Below, one piece after another: positions 26,151 through 34,850 of a stretch of 40,157 bases of DNA. The stretch spans positions 1-40,157 of the forward strand of contig JANQQF010000020.1 of the NCBI GenBank assembly GCA_028285035.1, read 5' to 3'. Source of the stretch: Phycisphaerae bacterium. Lineage in GTDB: Bacteria; Chloroflexota; Anaerolineae; 4572-78; J111. The notes beneath the pieces are model-generated. The model was not told the origin of the DNA. It saw only the letters and a program-made list of their open reading frames with translations, and did not search any database. The position numbers were made by a program, and so were the translations under genes. Position 1 is the stretch's first letter; each line of letters begins with the position of its first letter.

Positions 26151-27302
26151 GTGAAAGAGCATAAAATTGGAATCATTATGAATGGTGTGACGGGTAGGAT
26201 GGGCACCAATCAGCATCTTATTCGTTCTATCCTGGCCATTAGAGATCAGGGGGGACTTAAAATTTGTGACGGTGAAGTCATTATGCCTGATCCTATCCTG
26301 GTTGGTCGTAATGAGCAAAAGTTGAGTGCGTTAGCTAAAGCCCACAACCTGAGCCGCTACTCAACGGATTTGGATGCCTGTCTGGCAGACTCGTACAATC
26401 AAATCTATTTTGATGCCCAACTCACCAGTCTACGGGTGGCAGCCGTTCGCAAGGCAATTGCCGCTAAGAAAGCCATTTACTGTGAAAAACCAACGGCTAC
26501 AACTGTCTCCGAGGCCATCACCCTGTATGATGAGGCTAACGCGGCTGGCCTTAAAAATGGGGTAGTTCAGGATAAGCTATTTTTACCGGGCCTATTGAAA
26601 CTGAAATATCTAATTGACAGCGGCTTTTTTGGCAAAATTCTATCGGTGCGGGGTGAATTTGGCTACTGGGTCTTTGATGGCTTCGGCCAGGCGACCCAAC
26701 GCCCCTCCTGGAACTATAAAAAAGAGGAGGGGGGTGGCATCATTTTGGATATGCTCTGCCACTGGCGTTATGTCATTGATAATCTGTTTGGTTCGGTCAA
26801 ATCACTCTCCTGTTTGGGAGCCACTCACATTGACCGGCGTGTTGATGAGAACGGCAATGAATACACCTGCACCGCCGATGATGCAGCCTATGCCACCTTT
26901 GAATTGGATAATGAGGTTATCTGTCACTTCAACTCCTCTTGGGCGGTTAGAGTGCGCTGGGATGACTTGCTCACCCTCCAAGTGGATGGCACTAAAGGCA
27001 GTGCCGTGGCCGGATTGCGAGATTGTGTAGTTCAACCCGACTCCTTCACCCCCAAACCGATCTGGAATCCTGACATTGACAGTCCGATAGATTTCTACGA
27101 AACTTGGCAACGGATGCCCAGTAATCAGATTTACGATAATGCCTTCAAAGTGCAGTGGGAGCTATTCTTGAAGCATGTTGTGCTTGATGAGCCGTTTCCC
27201 TGGAACCTACGGGAAGGCGCTAAAGGTGTTCAGTTGGCCGAGCTTGGTTTACAAGCATGGCGGGAGCGGCGCTGGCTGGATGTGCCAGACCTATCAGCTT
27301 GA
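26151..27302 (+). CDS. Gfo/Idh/MocA-family oxidoreductase
   Basis: A 383-residue NAD(P)-dependent oxidoreductase. I chose the GTG at 26151, preceded by AAGGGGAA; a TTG at 26118 lacks a ribosome site. The Rossmann start is IGIIMNGVTGRMG, the family EKP motif is YCEKPTA, and the catalytic segment GGIILDMLCHWRYVID keeps the Asp-x3-His pattern. Family members oxidise, reduce or epimerise sugars, polyols and their acids. It is the last gene of the corrinoid operon and starts 48 bp after the corrinoid protein. Its loop YTCTADDAAYATFELDNEVICHFNSSW is the usual dimer sheet. Substrate unknown. Confidence 0.92.
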   Translation: MKEHKIGIIMNGVTGRMGTNQHLIRSILAIRDQGGLKICDGEVIMPDPILVGRNEQKLSALAKAHNLSRYSTDLDACLADSYNQIYFDAQLTSLRVAAVRKAIAAKKAIYCEKPTATTVSEAITLYDEANAAGLKNGVVQDKLFLPGLLKLKYLIDSGFFGKILSVRGEFGYWVFDGFGQATQRPSWNYKKEEGGGIILDMLCHWRYVIDNLFGSVKSLSCLGATHIDRRVDENGNEYTCTADDAAYATFELDNEVICHFNSSWAVRVRWDDLLTLQVDGTKGSAVAGLRDCVVQPDSFTPKPIWNPDIDSPIDFYETWQRMPSNQIYDNAFKVQWELFLKHVVLDEPFPWNLREGAKGVQLAELGLQAWRERRWLDVPDLSA

Positions 27303-27626
27303 TAGATAAGGGAAGGATTGCAAAATACACACTTTAATCATTGATATGTAGGGTCAGACTTTAAACCGCTATAGACATTTGGAGCTTCTAAAAACCTTAT
27401 CGTCCGTAGCGGTCGTTGTGTCCCATAATACGCTTTCCCCGCTTGTTAGTTGTTCCCCCTCCTATACTGTTATTGAGTTTCACCCCCTCGCTAAACTTTT
27501 TTAGTTTCTGAATACCCTTAACCATAAATGGAATTGGCCTGTTCAAAAGGCAAAACAGGAGTATACTCTCTTAATCTGTGATTGCGTATTCAGATTCCTT
27601 GAAACTTTGAAAATAAGGATTCATTT
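27303..27626 (+). promoter_or_regulatory. Control region of the sensor kinase with an operator-like dyad
   Basis: This 324-bp gap holds no gene. CCTGTT (27538-27543) and AACAGG (27554-27559) form a perfect dyad with a 10-bp spacer. A -10-like TATACT (27562-27567) starts 2 bp after it, so a protein bound there would cover the -35 position. No clear terminator for the upstream operon was found. Confidence 0.4.
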
Positions 27627-29852
27627 ATGGATAGGAATATAGAAACAAAAAAGGAAGGCTCGCCCGAAACGTTAGCCGACATGCGGCAGGAATCACTAGG
27701 ACCGGTTTTATGGTGTTTATTTGTTGCAACCTATTTGTGGTATCTATTCTTAGGTCATCCGGGAATTCCCGAAACAGATTTATGGGGACCGCTTTTTATG
27801 ATAATAGGGCTAGTAGGCGCACTTATTTTTAGAAAACAGCGTCTTACCTTGGCTTCTATGGCGGTTATTTCCGGTATTACTGCAGCAGCGACCTACCGAA
27901 TGTGGAATATCGGAATGACGGATACACCCTACGTGTTAGCTATTGTTGTAAGCTTAACCGGGCTATTGTTTAGCTTGAGAGGAGTCATACAGGTAACGTT
28001 CCTGTGTGGATTATTGGTAGCGGTTGTAGGCTGGCTTCGGTGGGGGTATGCTCCCTATTCAACTGAAATACTTTCGCCCATTTTAGTTATCACAGCGGTT
28101 GGAATTCTATCGAGTTTGGCCGTGCGCAACCTATATCTTACGCTTTATTGGTCCTGGGAAAGGACGATGGCAGCACAACAGAATGAAGAAAAACTAAGAG
28201 ATCGTCAAGCACAGTTGCTCCGCACCTTGAAAACTTTAGATATTACCCGTCGACAGTTAGACTATTTGAATTTTGATCTGGCCCGGGCCCATGACGCAGC
28301 CAATGAAGCCAGATTGGCCAAGCAACAATTTGCAGCCAATGTTAGTCATGAACTACGGACGCCACTCAATATAATCATGGCCTTTAGCGAGATGATGTAC
28401 CTATCACCAGGCAGCTACGGAGATACGCCGCTACCTCGGGCATATCGAGCCGATATCCGCGAAATTTACCGGAGCAGCAAACACCTACTACAATTAACAG
28501 AAGATGTATTAAAACTGTCGCAACTCGAAGCTCAAGAGATAATCATCTATCCGAAACCTATTGGGCTGCGGGGGCTTATTTCTGAAGCCCTTGATATTAT
28601 CCGGCCTTTGATACGAGAAAAAAATATTAAACTACGGGCCGAGTTACCGGATGACTTGCCCTTGGTCTTTATAGATTCAGCCCGCATTAAACAGGTCTTA
28701 ATAAACTTACTGAATAATGCCCGGCGTTTCACCGAACAGGGAAGCATTACCGTAGAGGCTGTCCTTGAAGGGGAATATGTAAAAGTAACAGTAGCCGATA
28801 CTGGTCTTGGAATTCCGCCTGACAAGCAGCACAAGGTATTCCAAGAGTTTCAACAAGTTGATGGCTATCAAGCACCTCATCAGGAGGGAAGCGGGCTGGG
28901 GTTGGCAATTTGTAAAAAATTTATAGAAATGCATGGCACCCGTATCTGGTTAGAAAGTGACGGTATCCCAGGTCGGGGGTGCCAGTTTCATTTTACCCTG
29001 CCCTTAACAGAGAGTAAATTGATAAATGTTAGTTCGAATTCTAAAACTCGAATGCCTGTCAGAATCCCCACCCGACAGAGGAGACCATTGCTATTGTTGG
29101 AGCGTGATCAAAGAATCGTTCAAATGTTAGAAGGAGGTCTAGAAGAATATCAGATCATACCGGTCGATAATGTTGCTGAGGTTCCCAGGCTAATCAACGA
29201 AATGAATGCCCGAGCAGTCGTGCTTAACGTATCACAGAAAAGAGAAGCCTGGCATCAGAGGCGATGGTTACAAAAAACATTGAGCCACACGTCTGTTCCC
29301 ATTTTTCTCTGCCCCTTGGTTGGTCAACATCGGCTAAAACAGGCTATGGGTGTGATAGATTACTTGGAAAAACCGATTACCCCTGAGACACTTACAGCGT
29401 TGCTGGATCGCTTGGATAAGCAAGTGCATCGAGTTCTGGTTGTGGATGACGATCCTCGTATGGTTAATCTCGTTTCACGTTTGCTCCATACTGCTGAACG
29501 GACTTATGAAGTGGTTCAGGCTAATAACGGCCAACAGGGACTAACCTACATGCGGCGCAAACGCCCAGATCTGGTTCTGACAGATTTGACGATGCCGGAG
29601 ATGGATGGTCACGCGCTGTTGACTCAAATGCAACAAGACCCAGATCTATGTGACATACCAGTGGCGGTCATAAGCGCCCACGTCCGCACGTCTGAAGAAG
29701 AGCGACAGCTATCGGGGGATATGCTGTTCATATCTACCCAAAACGGATTCACGAACAGCGAAGTCATAACCTATTTGCGAGGCATGCTTAATGCCGTTGA
29801 TGCTCCTTCATCATCGCCATTACCCGCTGGGCAGGTTGTCCAATACTTCTAA
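27627..29852 (+). CDS. Membrane hybrid histidine kinase with two C-terminal receiver domains, the first degenerate
   Basis: A 741-residue sensor. Residues about 25-185 contain five to six closely spaced hydrophobic helices with almost no extracytoplasmic loop, so the signal is probably sensed in or at the membrane. A coiled segment leads to HisKA with His241 in NVSHELRTPL and HATPase with N box LINLLNNARRF, DTGLGIP and GSGLGLAI. Then come two receivers: the first (about 485-605) lacks the phosphoacceptor Asp (AVVLNVSQK), the second (about 610-725) is intact with VVDDD and Asp653 in LTDLTMPEMDG. AAGGA precedes the ATG. The gene converges with the regulator gene on the other strand, and their 3' ends overlap by 33 bp. 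Confidence 0.92.
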   Translation: MDRNIETKKEGSPETLADMRQESLGPVLWCLFVATYLWYLFLGHPGIPETDLWGPLFMIIGLVGALIFRKQRLTLASMAVISGITAAATYRMWNIGMTDTPYVLAIVVSLTGLLFSLRGVIQVTFLCGLLVAVVGWLRWGYAPYSTEILSPILVITAVGILSSLAVRNLYLTLYWSWERTMAAQQNEEKLRDRQAQLLRTLKTLDITRRQLDYLNFDLARAHDAANEARLAKQQFAANVSHELRTPLNIIMAFSEMMYLSPGSYGDTPLPRAYRADIREIYRSSKHLLQLTEDVLKLSQLEAQEIIIYPKPIGLRGLISEALDIIRPLIREKNIKLRAELPDDLPLVFIDSARIKQVLINLLNNARRFTEQGSITVEAVLEGEYVKVTVADTGLGIPPDKQHKVFQEFQQVDGYQAPHQEGSGLGLAICKKFIEMHGTRIWLESDGIPGRGCQFHFTLPLTESKLINVSSNSKTRMPVRIPTRQRRPLLLLERDQRIVQMLEGGLEEYQIIPVDNVAEVPRLINEMNARAVVLNVSQKREAWHQRRWLQKTLSHTSVPIFLCPLVGQHRLKQAMGVIDYLEKPITPETLTALLDRLDKQVHRVLVVDDDPRMVNLVSRLLHTAERTYEVVQANNGQQGLTYMRRKRPDLVLTDLTMPEMDGHALLTQMQQDPDLCDIPVAVISAHVRTSEEERQLSGDMLFISTQNGFTNSEVITYLRGMLNAVDAPSSSPLPAGQVVQYF

Positions 29853-31022
29853 AAGACCAACCTGGCTAATCGGTTTGCGTAAGAAAGCAAAAGCTCCCAG
29901 CGAACGAGCCAGGTCAGGGTCTGCTAGGGCCGAACAAATGATCACCGGAATATGCTGTGTGACCGGATCGCTCTTTAGAGCCTGAAGAATTTCCCAGCCA
30001 TCCTGGGTTGGTATCATGATATCAAGGGTAATAGCGGCAGGGTCTGTTTCACGCGCCAACCGCAATGCCTCTGAACCGACTGTGGCTCCAATAACTTGAT
30101 AATTATAATCGGCCAGATAACGTTGGAAAGCCGCAATAACCGCCTCATTGTCATCAACAACCAAAATCGCTGCCTCTCGATGAGTCGGAAAGTCAAAGAT
30201 GAGAACAGGCCCCTCAGACTTGATCTCAAATTCTAGTTGCAGTCCATCTAACATCTCTATCAGACGGCGGACAGACTCCAAGTCTCGCTGCCAATTATTA
30301 ACATGACTCTGAGGCTGAGCCTCTGCTTGGCCAGCTTCAGTTATCACCTCGGCTATAATCCTATCTTTCTTATCGCGGAGTTGCAGATTAATCCGTCGAG
30401 TATTAGGCTGGGTGATGAGACTGGTTAAAGTTTTGAGGAACATTTGGCGCAATAGCGTGCGGCTACCATAAACAAGTGGGAACTGAAGGCCCAAATTAGG
30501 CACCATCTCTACATTGTGTTGGGCGGCCAGGGGACTGACTGTTTCTAGCACCCCTTGAACAACTTCGCTGAGACTCACCGCTCGACGCCGGGTTAGAAAA
30601 CGCTCGGCCTCGGCAGCCAGCACATTGTCCCCCTCAACAGGAACAGTGGCCTGCTTTGGTGCTTTTTCTCGTAATAAAGCAACCAGCATTTCAAGTGCCT
30701 TGCGCTGCTCACGAAAGAACTGGCGGCGACTTAGACCAAACTCGTTCATAATATCTGGCAGCGACCATTCATCCACGTAGCGATACACCAACAGAAAATA
30801 AGCTCGAGATCTGAAAGAGTCTTTGGGGAGGGCCTCGGGTGGATTGAGTTCCTCAATGTGTTCTAACAAAAGGCGGTTCAATTGCTGGGCCCGATTAGGA
30901 CCTACCTCCTCGCTATTTGGCCAATATCGCCTTGCGAGTGGGTGGTTTTCAAGATATGGATAGTCAAATAGATGACTCAGGGCATCTCTGACCTGCCGAA
31001 AAAACTCATCCTGATCAGACAT
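29820..31022 (-). CDS. Response regulator with N-terminal HTH-like domain, degenerate ATPase-like middle and C-terminal receiver
   Basis: A 400-residue protein of unusual layout. Residues about 65-120 (DSFRSRAYFLLVYRYVDEWSLPD-type, then IMNEFGLSRRQFFREQRKAL) look like a helix-turn-helix with a recognition helix at SRRQFFREQ. The middle (about 150-280) resembles a histidine kinase ATPase fold (VSLSEVVQGVLETVSPLA) but has no N, G1 or G2 box. The C-terminal receiver (about 285-400) is complete: VVDDNE, Asp334 in ITLDIMIPTQDG, and a KP Lys in FLRKPIS. It is transcribed away from the second importer, whose control region it shares, and its 3' end overlaps the kinase gene. It is the best candidate regulator for the TGGCAC element (inference). 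Confidence 0.85.
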   Translation of the reverse strand: MSDQDEFFRQVRDALSHLFDYPYLENHPLARRYWPNSEEVGPNRAQQLNRLLLEHIEELNPPEALPKDSFRSRAYFLLVYRYVDEWSLPDIMNEFGLSRRQFFREQRKALEMLVALLREKAPKQATVPVEGDNVLAAEAERFLTRRRAVSLSEVVQGVLETVSPLAAQHNVEMVPNLGLQFPLVYGSRTLLRQMFLKTLTSLITQPNTRRINLQLRDKKDRIIAEVITEAGQAEAQPQSHVNNWQRDLESVRRLIEMLDGLQLEFEIKSEGPVLIFDFPTHREAAILVVDDNEAVIAAFQRYLADYNYQVIGATVGSEALRLARETDPAAITLDIMIPTQDGWEILQALKSDPVTQHIPVIICSALADPDLARSLGAFAFLRKPISQVGLLEVLDNLPSG

Positions 31023-31099
31023 TTTGTAGCCTTATTAATGGGAAATTTAGAGTATAAGACACCAGAATAGGCAGCACATTATAACATAGATGGCAACAA

Positions 31100-31123
31100 T
31101 TGGTAACTTGATAATTTTACCAA
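31100..31123. promoter_or_regulatory. Inverted repeat in the regulator/importer divergent region
   Basis: TTGGTAA (31100-31106) and TTACCAA (31117-31123) form a perfect dyad with a 10-bp spacer, about 80 bp upstream of the regulator start and touching the shared 71-bp element. Good candidate for autoregulation. Confidence 0.45.
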
Positions 31124-31192
31124 AATATGGCACTCATCTGGCACTGGGCTGGCACAAATTGGTAGAAACAAAATTAAAAATCCGCTATTCTA
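31122..31192 (+). promoter_or_regulatory. Shared 71-bp promoter element with three TGGCAC boxes, copy 2
   Basis: Nearly identical (69/71) to 22479-22549. TGGCAC boxes start at 31128, 31139 and 31150, again 11 bp apart, and TATTCT lies at 31186-31191. Drives the second importer operon in all likelihood, leaving a 5' leader of about 220 nt. Confidence 0.7.
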
Positions 31193-31423
31193 GATCAATA
31201 GAAACAGAAACCCCTTTCTCACCATATAATTACCTGTATCAAGCATAGATCAGAGACGCCCTAAACTTTTACTCAAATGTGGAAGCATACAACTTGAATT
31301 TGAAAGGTGTTTTTAAATAGTCAAAGGAGGTGTTTTAGCGGATTTAGTAAAACATTTTTATCAAGAGTTCTTCTGATTTATAAAATTTAAGTCGTCTTAA
31401 AGAAAACCGAAGGAGGTTGAAAC
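31193..31423 (+). other. Long 5' leader of the second importer operon
   Basis: About 230 nt lie between the promoter-like element and the binding-protein start. It contains a second strong Shine-Dalgarno-like AAAGGAGGTG at about 31323-31332 followed only by a trivial frame (GTG TTT TAG). I see no convincing leader peptide, riboswitch or terminator fold. Confidence 0.35.
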
Positions 31424-32845
31424 GTGATGTTAAAAAGAAATGCAATGTTGCTTTTAGTCAGTTCAATGTTACTGTTACTCACAGCGTGCGGGGCGGCTGC
31501 AACACCGGAAACAATTGTTGAAACTGTAGAAGTGGTGAAAGAAGTTACGGTTGTAGAGACTGTTGAAGTTGAAAAAGTTGTTGAAGTTGAGGTTACCGTT
31601 GCTGCTGAAGAGCCTGCTGCTGGCGAACCCGTTGAAGTAAGTGTGGTTTGGTGGGGATCACAGGATAGACATGAACGTACAGTTAAGGCCTTAGAACTGT
31701 TCAACGAACAGCATTCTGATATCCAAGTAACATACGAATTTTCGTCTTGGGGCGACTATTGGACCAAGTTGACCACACAAGCAGCCGGTGGGAATTTACC
31801 CTGCGTTATTCAGAGTCACGCTGGTGCGCTAGCCGAATGGGTTGACAATGACTTGATCATTCCCCTGGAACCGTTGGTCGAATCAGGCCATATCGATCTC
31901 TCCAATGTATCGGAAACACCCATAAATTTGGGCCGATATAATGGTGTCCTCTACGCCATTGACCTCGGCGATAATTCACAGACAATTGCACTCGACATAG
32001 ATGCCTTCGAAGAAGCTGGCGTAGAGTTGCCTCCACGTGATTGGACGTGGGCGCAATTTGAGGAAACCGCGATCGAGCTACATGATAAACTCGGCATTTG
32101 GGGCATAGGACCTGAGCTTACCACTTGGCAACCCTGGGATGCTTACCTCCGAGGTTATGGCAAAACCGGTTTTAGTGATGATGGCACAGCCCTTGGTTAC
32201 AGCGAAGAAGATGACCAGTATCTGATCGATTATCTTGCAATGCATAAGCGGCTCGAGGAAGCGGGCGTGACGATGCCTTTCTCTCAAGAAATTGCCGAGG
32301 CCCGCGGTAAGAGCGTGGAAGACAAACCGATCGTGAAAGGTCAGGCAGCGATGGATTACTTCTGGAGCAATCAAGTCGTTGCGGTATGGACTGCCGCCGG
32401 CGAAGATCGCAACTTTGCCCTGTATCACCTGCCTCGTCCTGAAGGCGGTGGGCCAACAAATTTCCTGAAGTCTGCCATGAACTTCACTATCTCCTCCCAT
32501 TGTGAAAACCCTGAAGCAGCAGCGACCGTGATTGATTTCTTCACCAATTCGATTGAGGCTAACGAAATTCTTCTGGCCGAACGTGGTGTGCCGATCTCAA
32601 CCGAGGTCCAGGAGGCACTTCAACCGCTGCTAGGTCCGGCTCAGATCGAAATGTTCAAATACGTAGCCTTGGTGGCTGAAGATGGCAGCCCAACTCCCTT
32701 GCCATTCCCAGCTCAGGCTAGTGATATCGAAACGAATGTCTACTACCCAGAGTTTGTTGACCCCGTTATGCTCGGATTAATCTCACCTGAAGAGGGGGTC
32801 GCCACTTTCCGGGAAATGGCGACCGAGATTTTAGCAGAACAATAG
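31424..32845 (+). CDS. ABC sugar-binding lipoprotein
   Basis: A 473-residue solute-binding lipoprotein. Signal segment and lipobox LTAC give lipidation at Cys22. Residues about 29-65 are a low-complexity linker of alternating Val, Glu, Thr and Lys, common in Chloroflexota lipoproteins, which would hold the domain off the membrane. The binding domain (about 70-473) is SBP family 1 (VVWWGSQDRHERTVKALELFNEQH, GVPISTEVQEAL), not closely similar to the other two binding proteins in the window. GTG at 31424 is 7 nt after AGGAGG; ATG at 31427 is also possible. It is followed by two permeases, forming the second importer; the ligand is unknown. Confidence 0.94.
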   Translation: MMLKRNAMLLLVSSMLLLLTACGAAATPETIVETVEVVKEVTVVETVEVEKVVEVEVTVAAEEPAAGEPVEVSVVWWGSQDRHERTVKALELFNEQHSDIQVTYEFSSWGDYWTKLTTQAAGGNLPCVIQSHAGALAEWVDNDLIIPLEPLVESGHIDLSNVSETPINLGRYNGVLYAIDLGDNSQTIALDIDAFEEAGVELPPRDWTWAQFEETAIELHDKLGIWGIGPELTTWQPWDAYLRGYGKTGFSDDGTALGYSEEDDQYLIDYLAMHKRLEEAGVTMPFSQEIAEARGKSVEDKPIVKGQAAMDYFWSNQVVAVWTAAGEDRNFALYHLPRPEGGGPTNFLKSAMNFTISSHCENPEAAATVIDFFTNSIEANEILLAERGVPISTEVQEALQPLLGPAQIEMFKYVALVAEDGSPTPLPFPAQASDIETNVYYPEFVDPVMLGLISPEEGVATFREMATEILAEQ

Positions 32846-32860
32846 TACTTCCTTAAGGAC

Positions 32861-32893
32861 GAGCGTAGCCATTGCCAGTCAGTGGCTGCGCTC
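32861..32893 (+). terminator. Intercistronic hairpin after the second binding-protein gene
   Basis: GAGCGTAGCCA (32861-32871) pairs with TGGCTGCGCTC (32883-32893), an 11-bp stem with one G-U pair and an 11-nt loop. No U-run follows, so it most likely stabilises the upstream message or attenuates transcription into the permeases, like the hairpin at 20298-20336. Confidence 0.65.
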
Positions 32894-32989
32894 TCGTGAA
32901 CCTGAGTCAAGTTAAGTGTTTGGCGGTTTATTTTTATTGTGAGACACTTAGCTCAACAATTACAATTCTGGAAAATCGAGGAATGTATT

Positions 32990-33961
32990 ATGACTGATAT
33001 AATCTCACAACAGCGCGATCCAAAACCAAAAACCACCTTACTACAGAACATCTGGGGACGGGTCAATCCAGGTAAAAACAACAAACACTTTTGGAGAGAC
33101 AATCTGACCGGATATCTCTTCTTGTCGCCTTGGTTTATCGGCTTTTTCGTCTTTACTTTTGTCCCACTTGCTGCTTCCCTTTATCTGGCCTTTACAGAGT
33201 ACAACCTGTTTTCCCAGCCGGAATTTGTCGGCCTGGAAAACTTCGAACGTATGTTTACCAAGGACCGCCGCTACTGGCGGTCGGTTAAGGCGACATTCTA
33301 TTTTGTATTTACAGGTATTCCGCTAAGGCTGATGATGGCTCTGGCTGTGGCCATGTTATTCAACACGGGGCGACAGGGCTTGAGTTTGTATCGGGCGGTG
33401 TATTACGCCCCGTCGATTATTGGCGGCAGTGTAGCTGTGGCGGTTATGTGGCGGCAGATATTTGGCTCAGAGGGTCTTGTTAACTTTTTCCTGGCATTCC
33501 TTGGTATTCCTGGTCTCGCCTGGTTGGGCGATACGAGAACAGCGATCTGGACGTTGATAATTTTGATAATATGGCAATTCGGCTCGCCGATGCTTATCTT
33601 CTTGGCCGGACTCAAACAGATTCCCCGCGAGCTTTATGAGGCATCCGACATTGATGGGGCTACCGGCTGGTCAAAATTCTGGCATATCACAATCCCAATG
33701 TTAAGCCCTATCATCTTATTCAACTTGGTTATGCAGATTATTGCTGGCTTTAAGGTTTTTACACAGGCTTTCGTCATTACCGGGGGGGCACCCTTGGATA
33801 CAACATTGTTCTATGCGGTCTATGTTTACGAGAGGGCCTTTCGAACCTTTGAAATGGGATACAGTTCAGCGATGGCCTGGGTATTATTACTAATTATTGG
33901 TTTCTTTACTGCACTCATCTTTAGATCATCGTCCCAGTGGGTTCATTACGAAGGAGGATAG
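32990..33961 (+). CDS. ABC sugar importer permease, MalF type
   Basis: A 323-residue permease. The ATG at 32990 follows CGAGGA by 7 nt; the frame extends upstream to 32939 without a ribosome site. About 45 polar residues precede the first helix (LTGYLFLSPWFIGFFVF). The EAA loop is ELYEASDIDGATGWSKFWHI. It pairs with the next gene, which starts 1 bp after this stop (TAGAATG), so the two are translationally coupled. Confidence 0.95.
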   Translation: MTDIISQQRDPKPKTTLLQNIWGRVNPGKNNKHFWRDNLTGYLFLSPWFIGFFVFTFVPLAASLYLAFTEYNLFSQPEFVGLENFERMFTKDRRYWRSVKATFYFVFTGIPLRLMMALAVAMLFNTGRQGLSLYRAVYYAPSIIGGSVAVAVMWRQIFGSEGLVNFFLAFLGIPGLAWLGDTRTAIWTLIILIIWQFGSPMLIFLAGLKQIPRELYEASDIDGATGWSKFWHITIPMLSPIILFNLVMQIIAGFKVFTQAFVITGGAPLDTTLFYAVYVYERAFRTFEMGYSSAMAWVLLLIIGFFTALIFRSSSQWVHYEGG

Positions 33962-33962
33962 A

Positions 33963-34850
33963 ATGCGCACCTTACAACTACCGTTACTGCTTTCAGGTTC
34001 AGATAGAGATAGAAAAAAAGTAGTCACCTCTATTATCTACCATTCGGTAGCTATAGTGGGGGGCTTTATCATGATTTATCCAATCCTATGGATGTTTGCC
34101 AGCTCCTTGAAAGGACCCTCAGAAATATGGGCCAATCAAGCCTCTCTCATTCCAAGAGAGCTCAGCCTTGAAAATTATCCCAATGGCTGGTCTGGATTTG
34201 CCGGCATAACATTCACCACATTTTATCTGAATTCACTCTTTTTTGCAGGCATCAAGACACTTGCCACCGTCTTTTCTTCGGCATTCATCGCTTATGCCTT
34301 TGCCCGCTTAAACTTTGTCGGACGTAAATTCTGGTTTGCAGTTATGTTGATTACGCTCATGTTGCCGCCCCAGGTTCTGATGATTCCACAGTATATCTTT
34401 TTCAATGAGTTGGGTTGGATCAATACCTATTTGCCGTTAGTAATCCCACCCTTTTTCGGAGAATCCGCATTCTTCATATTTCTGATCGCGCAGTTCATCC
34501 GAGGTATCCCCAGAGAATTGGATGAAGCCGCAGCTATTGACGGTTGCAGCAAGTTTGGCATCTTCTGGCGGATTATCCTACCACTGATCAAACCAGCCCT
34601 AATCACGACAGCTATCTTCCAATTTTACTGGACTTGGGACGAATTTATGGGGCCGCTCATCTATCTCAATGAGCCGCGTCTCTATACGATTTCTTTAGCC
34701 CTGCGTTCCTTCGCTGATCCTACCGCCGTTACAGATTGGGGAGCTCTGTTTGCCATGCTGTGTGCGTCGTTGGTGCCGGTCTTTGCTATCTTCATTTTCT
34801 TCCAAAAATATCTTGTTGAAGGTATCAGCACCTCGGGGCTAAAAGGGTAG
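33963..34850 (+). CDS. ABC sugar importer permease, MalG type
   Basis: A 295-residue permease starting MRTLQLPL at 33963, with AAGGAGG inside the end of the previous gene. Six hydrophobic helices; the EAA loop is ELDEAAAIDGCSKFGIFWRI; the C terminus QKYLVEGISTSGLKG is standard for MalG/UgpE. No ATPase is encoded nearby. Its stop codon abuts a small inverted-repeat element at 34850-34988. Confidence 0.95.
   Translation: MRTLQLPLLLSGSDRDRKKVVTSIIYHSVAIVGGFIMIYPILWMFASSLKGPSEIWANQASLIPRELSLENYPNGWSGFAGITFTTFYLNSLFFAGIKTLATVFSSAFIAYAFARLNFVGRKFWFAVMLITLMLPPQVLMIPQYIFFNELGWINTYLPLVIPPFFGESAFFIFLIAQFIRGIPRELDEAAAIDGCSKFGIFWRIILPLIKPALITTAIFQFYWTWDEFMGPLIYLNEPRLYTISLALRSFADPTAVTDWGALFAMLCASLVPVFAIFIFFQKYLVEGISTSGLKG

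Noticed and set aside
31323..31340. Leader peptide after the AAAGGAGGTG motif
   Set aside because: The only nearby frame is GTG TTT TAG; too short to support a real leader peptide.
32078..32500. Minus-strand open frame of 140 codons opposite the second importer binding protein
   Set aside because: Shadow of a well-supported lipoprotein gene; no start signal.
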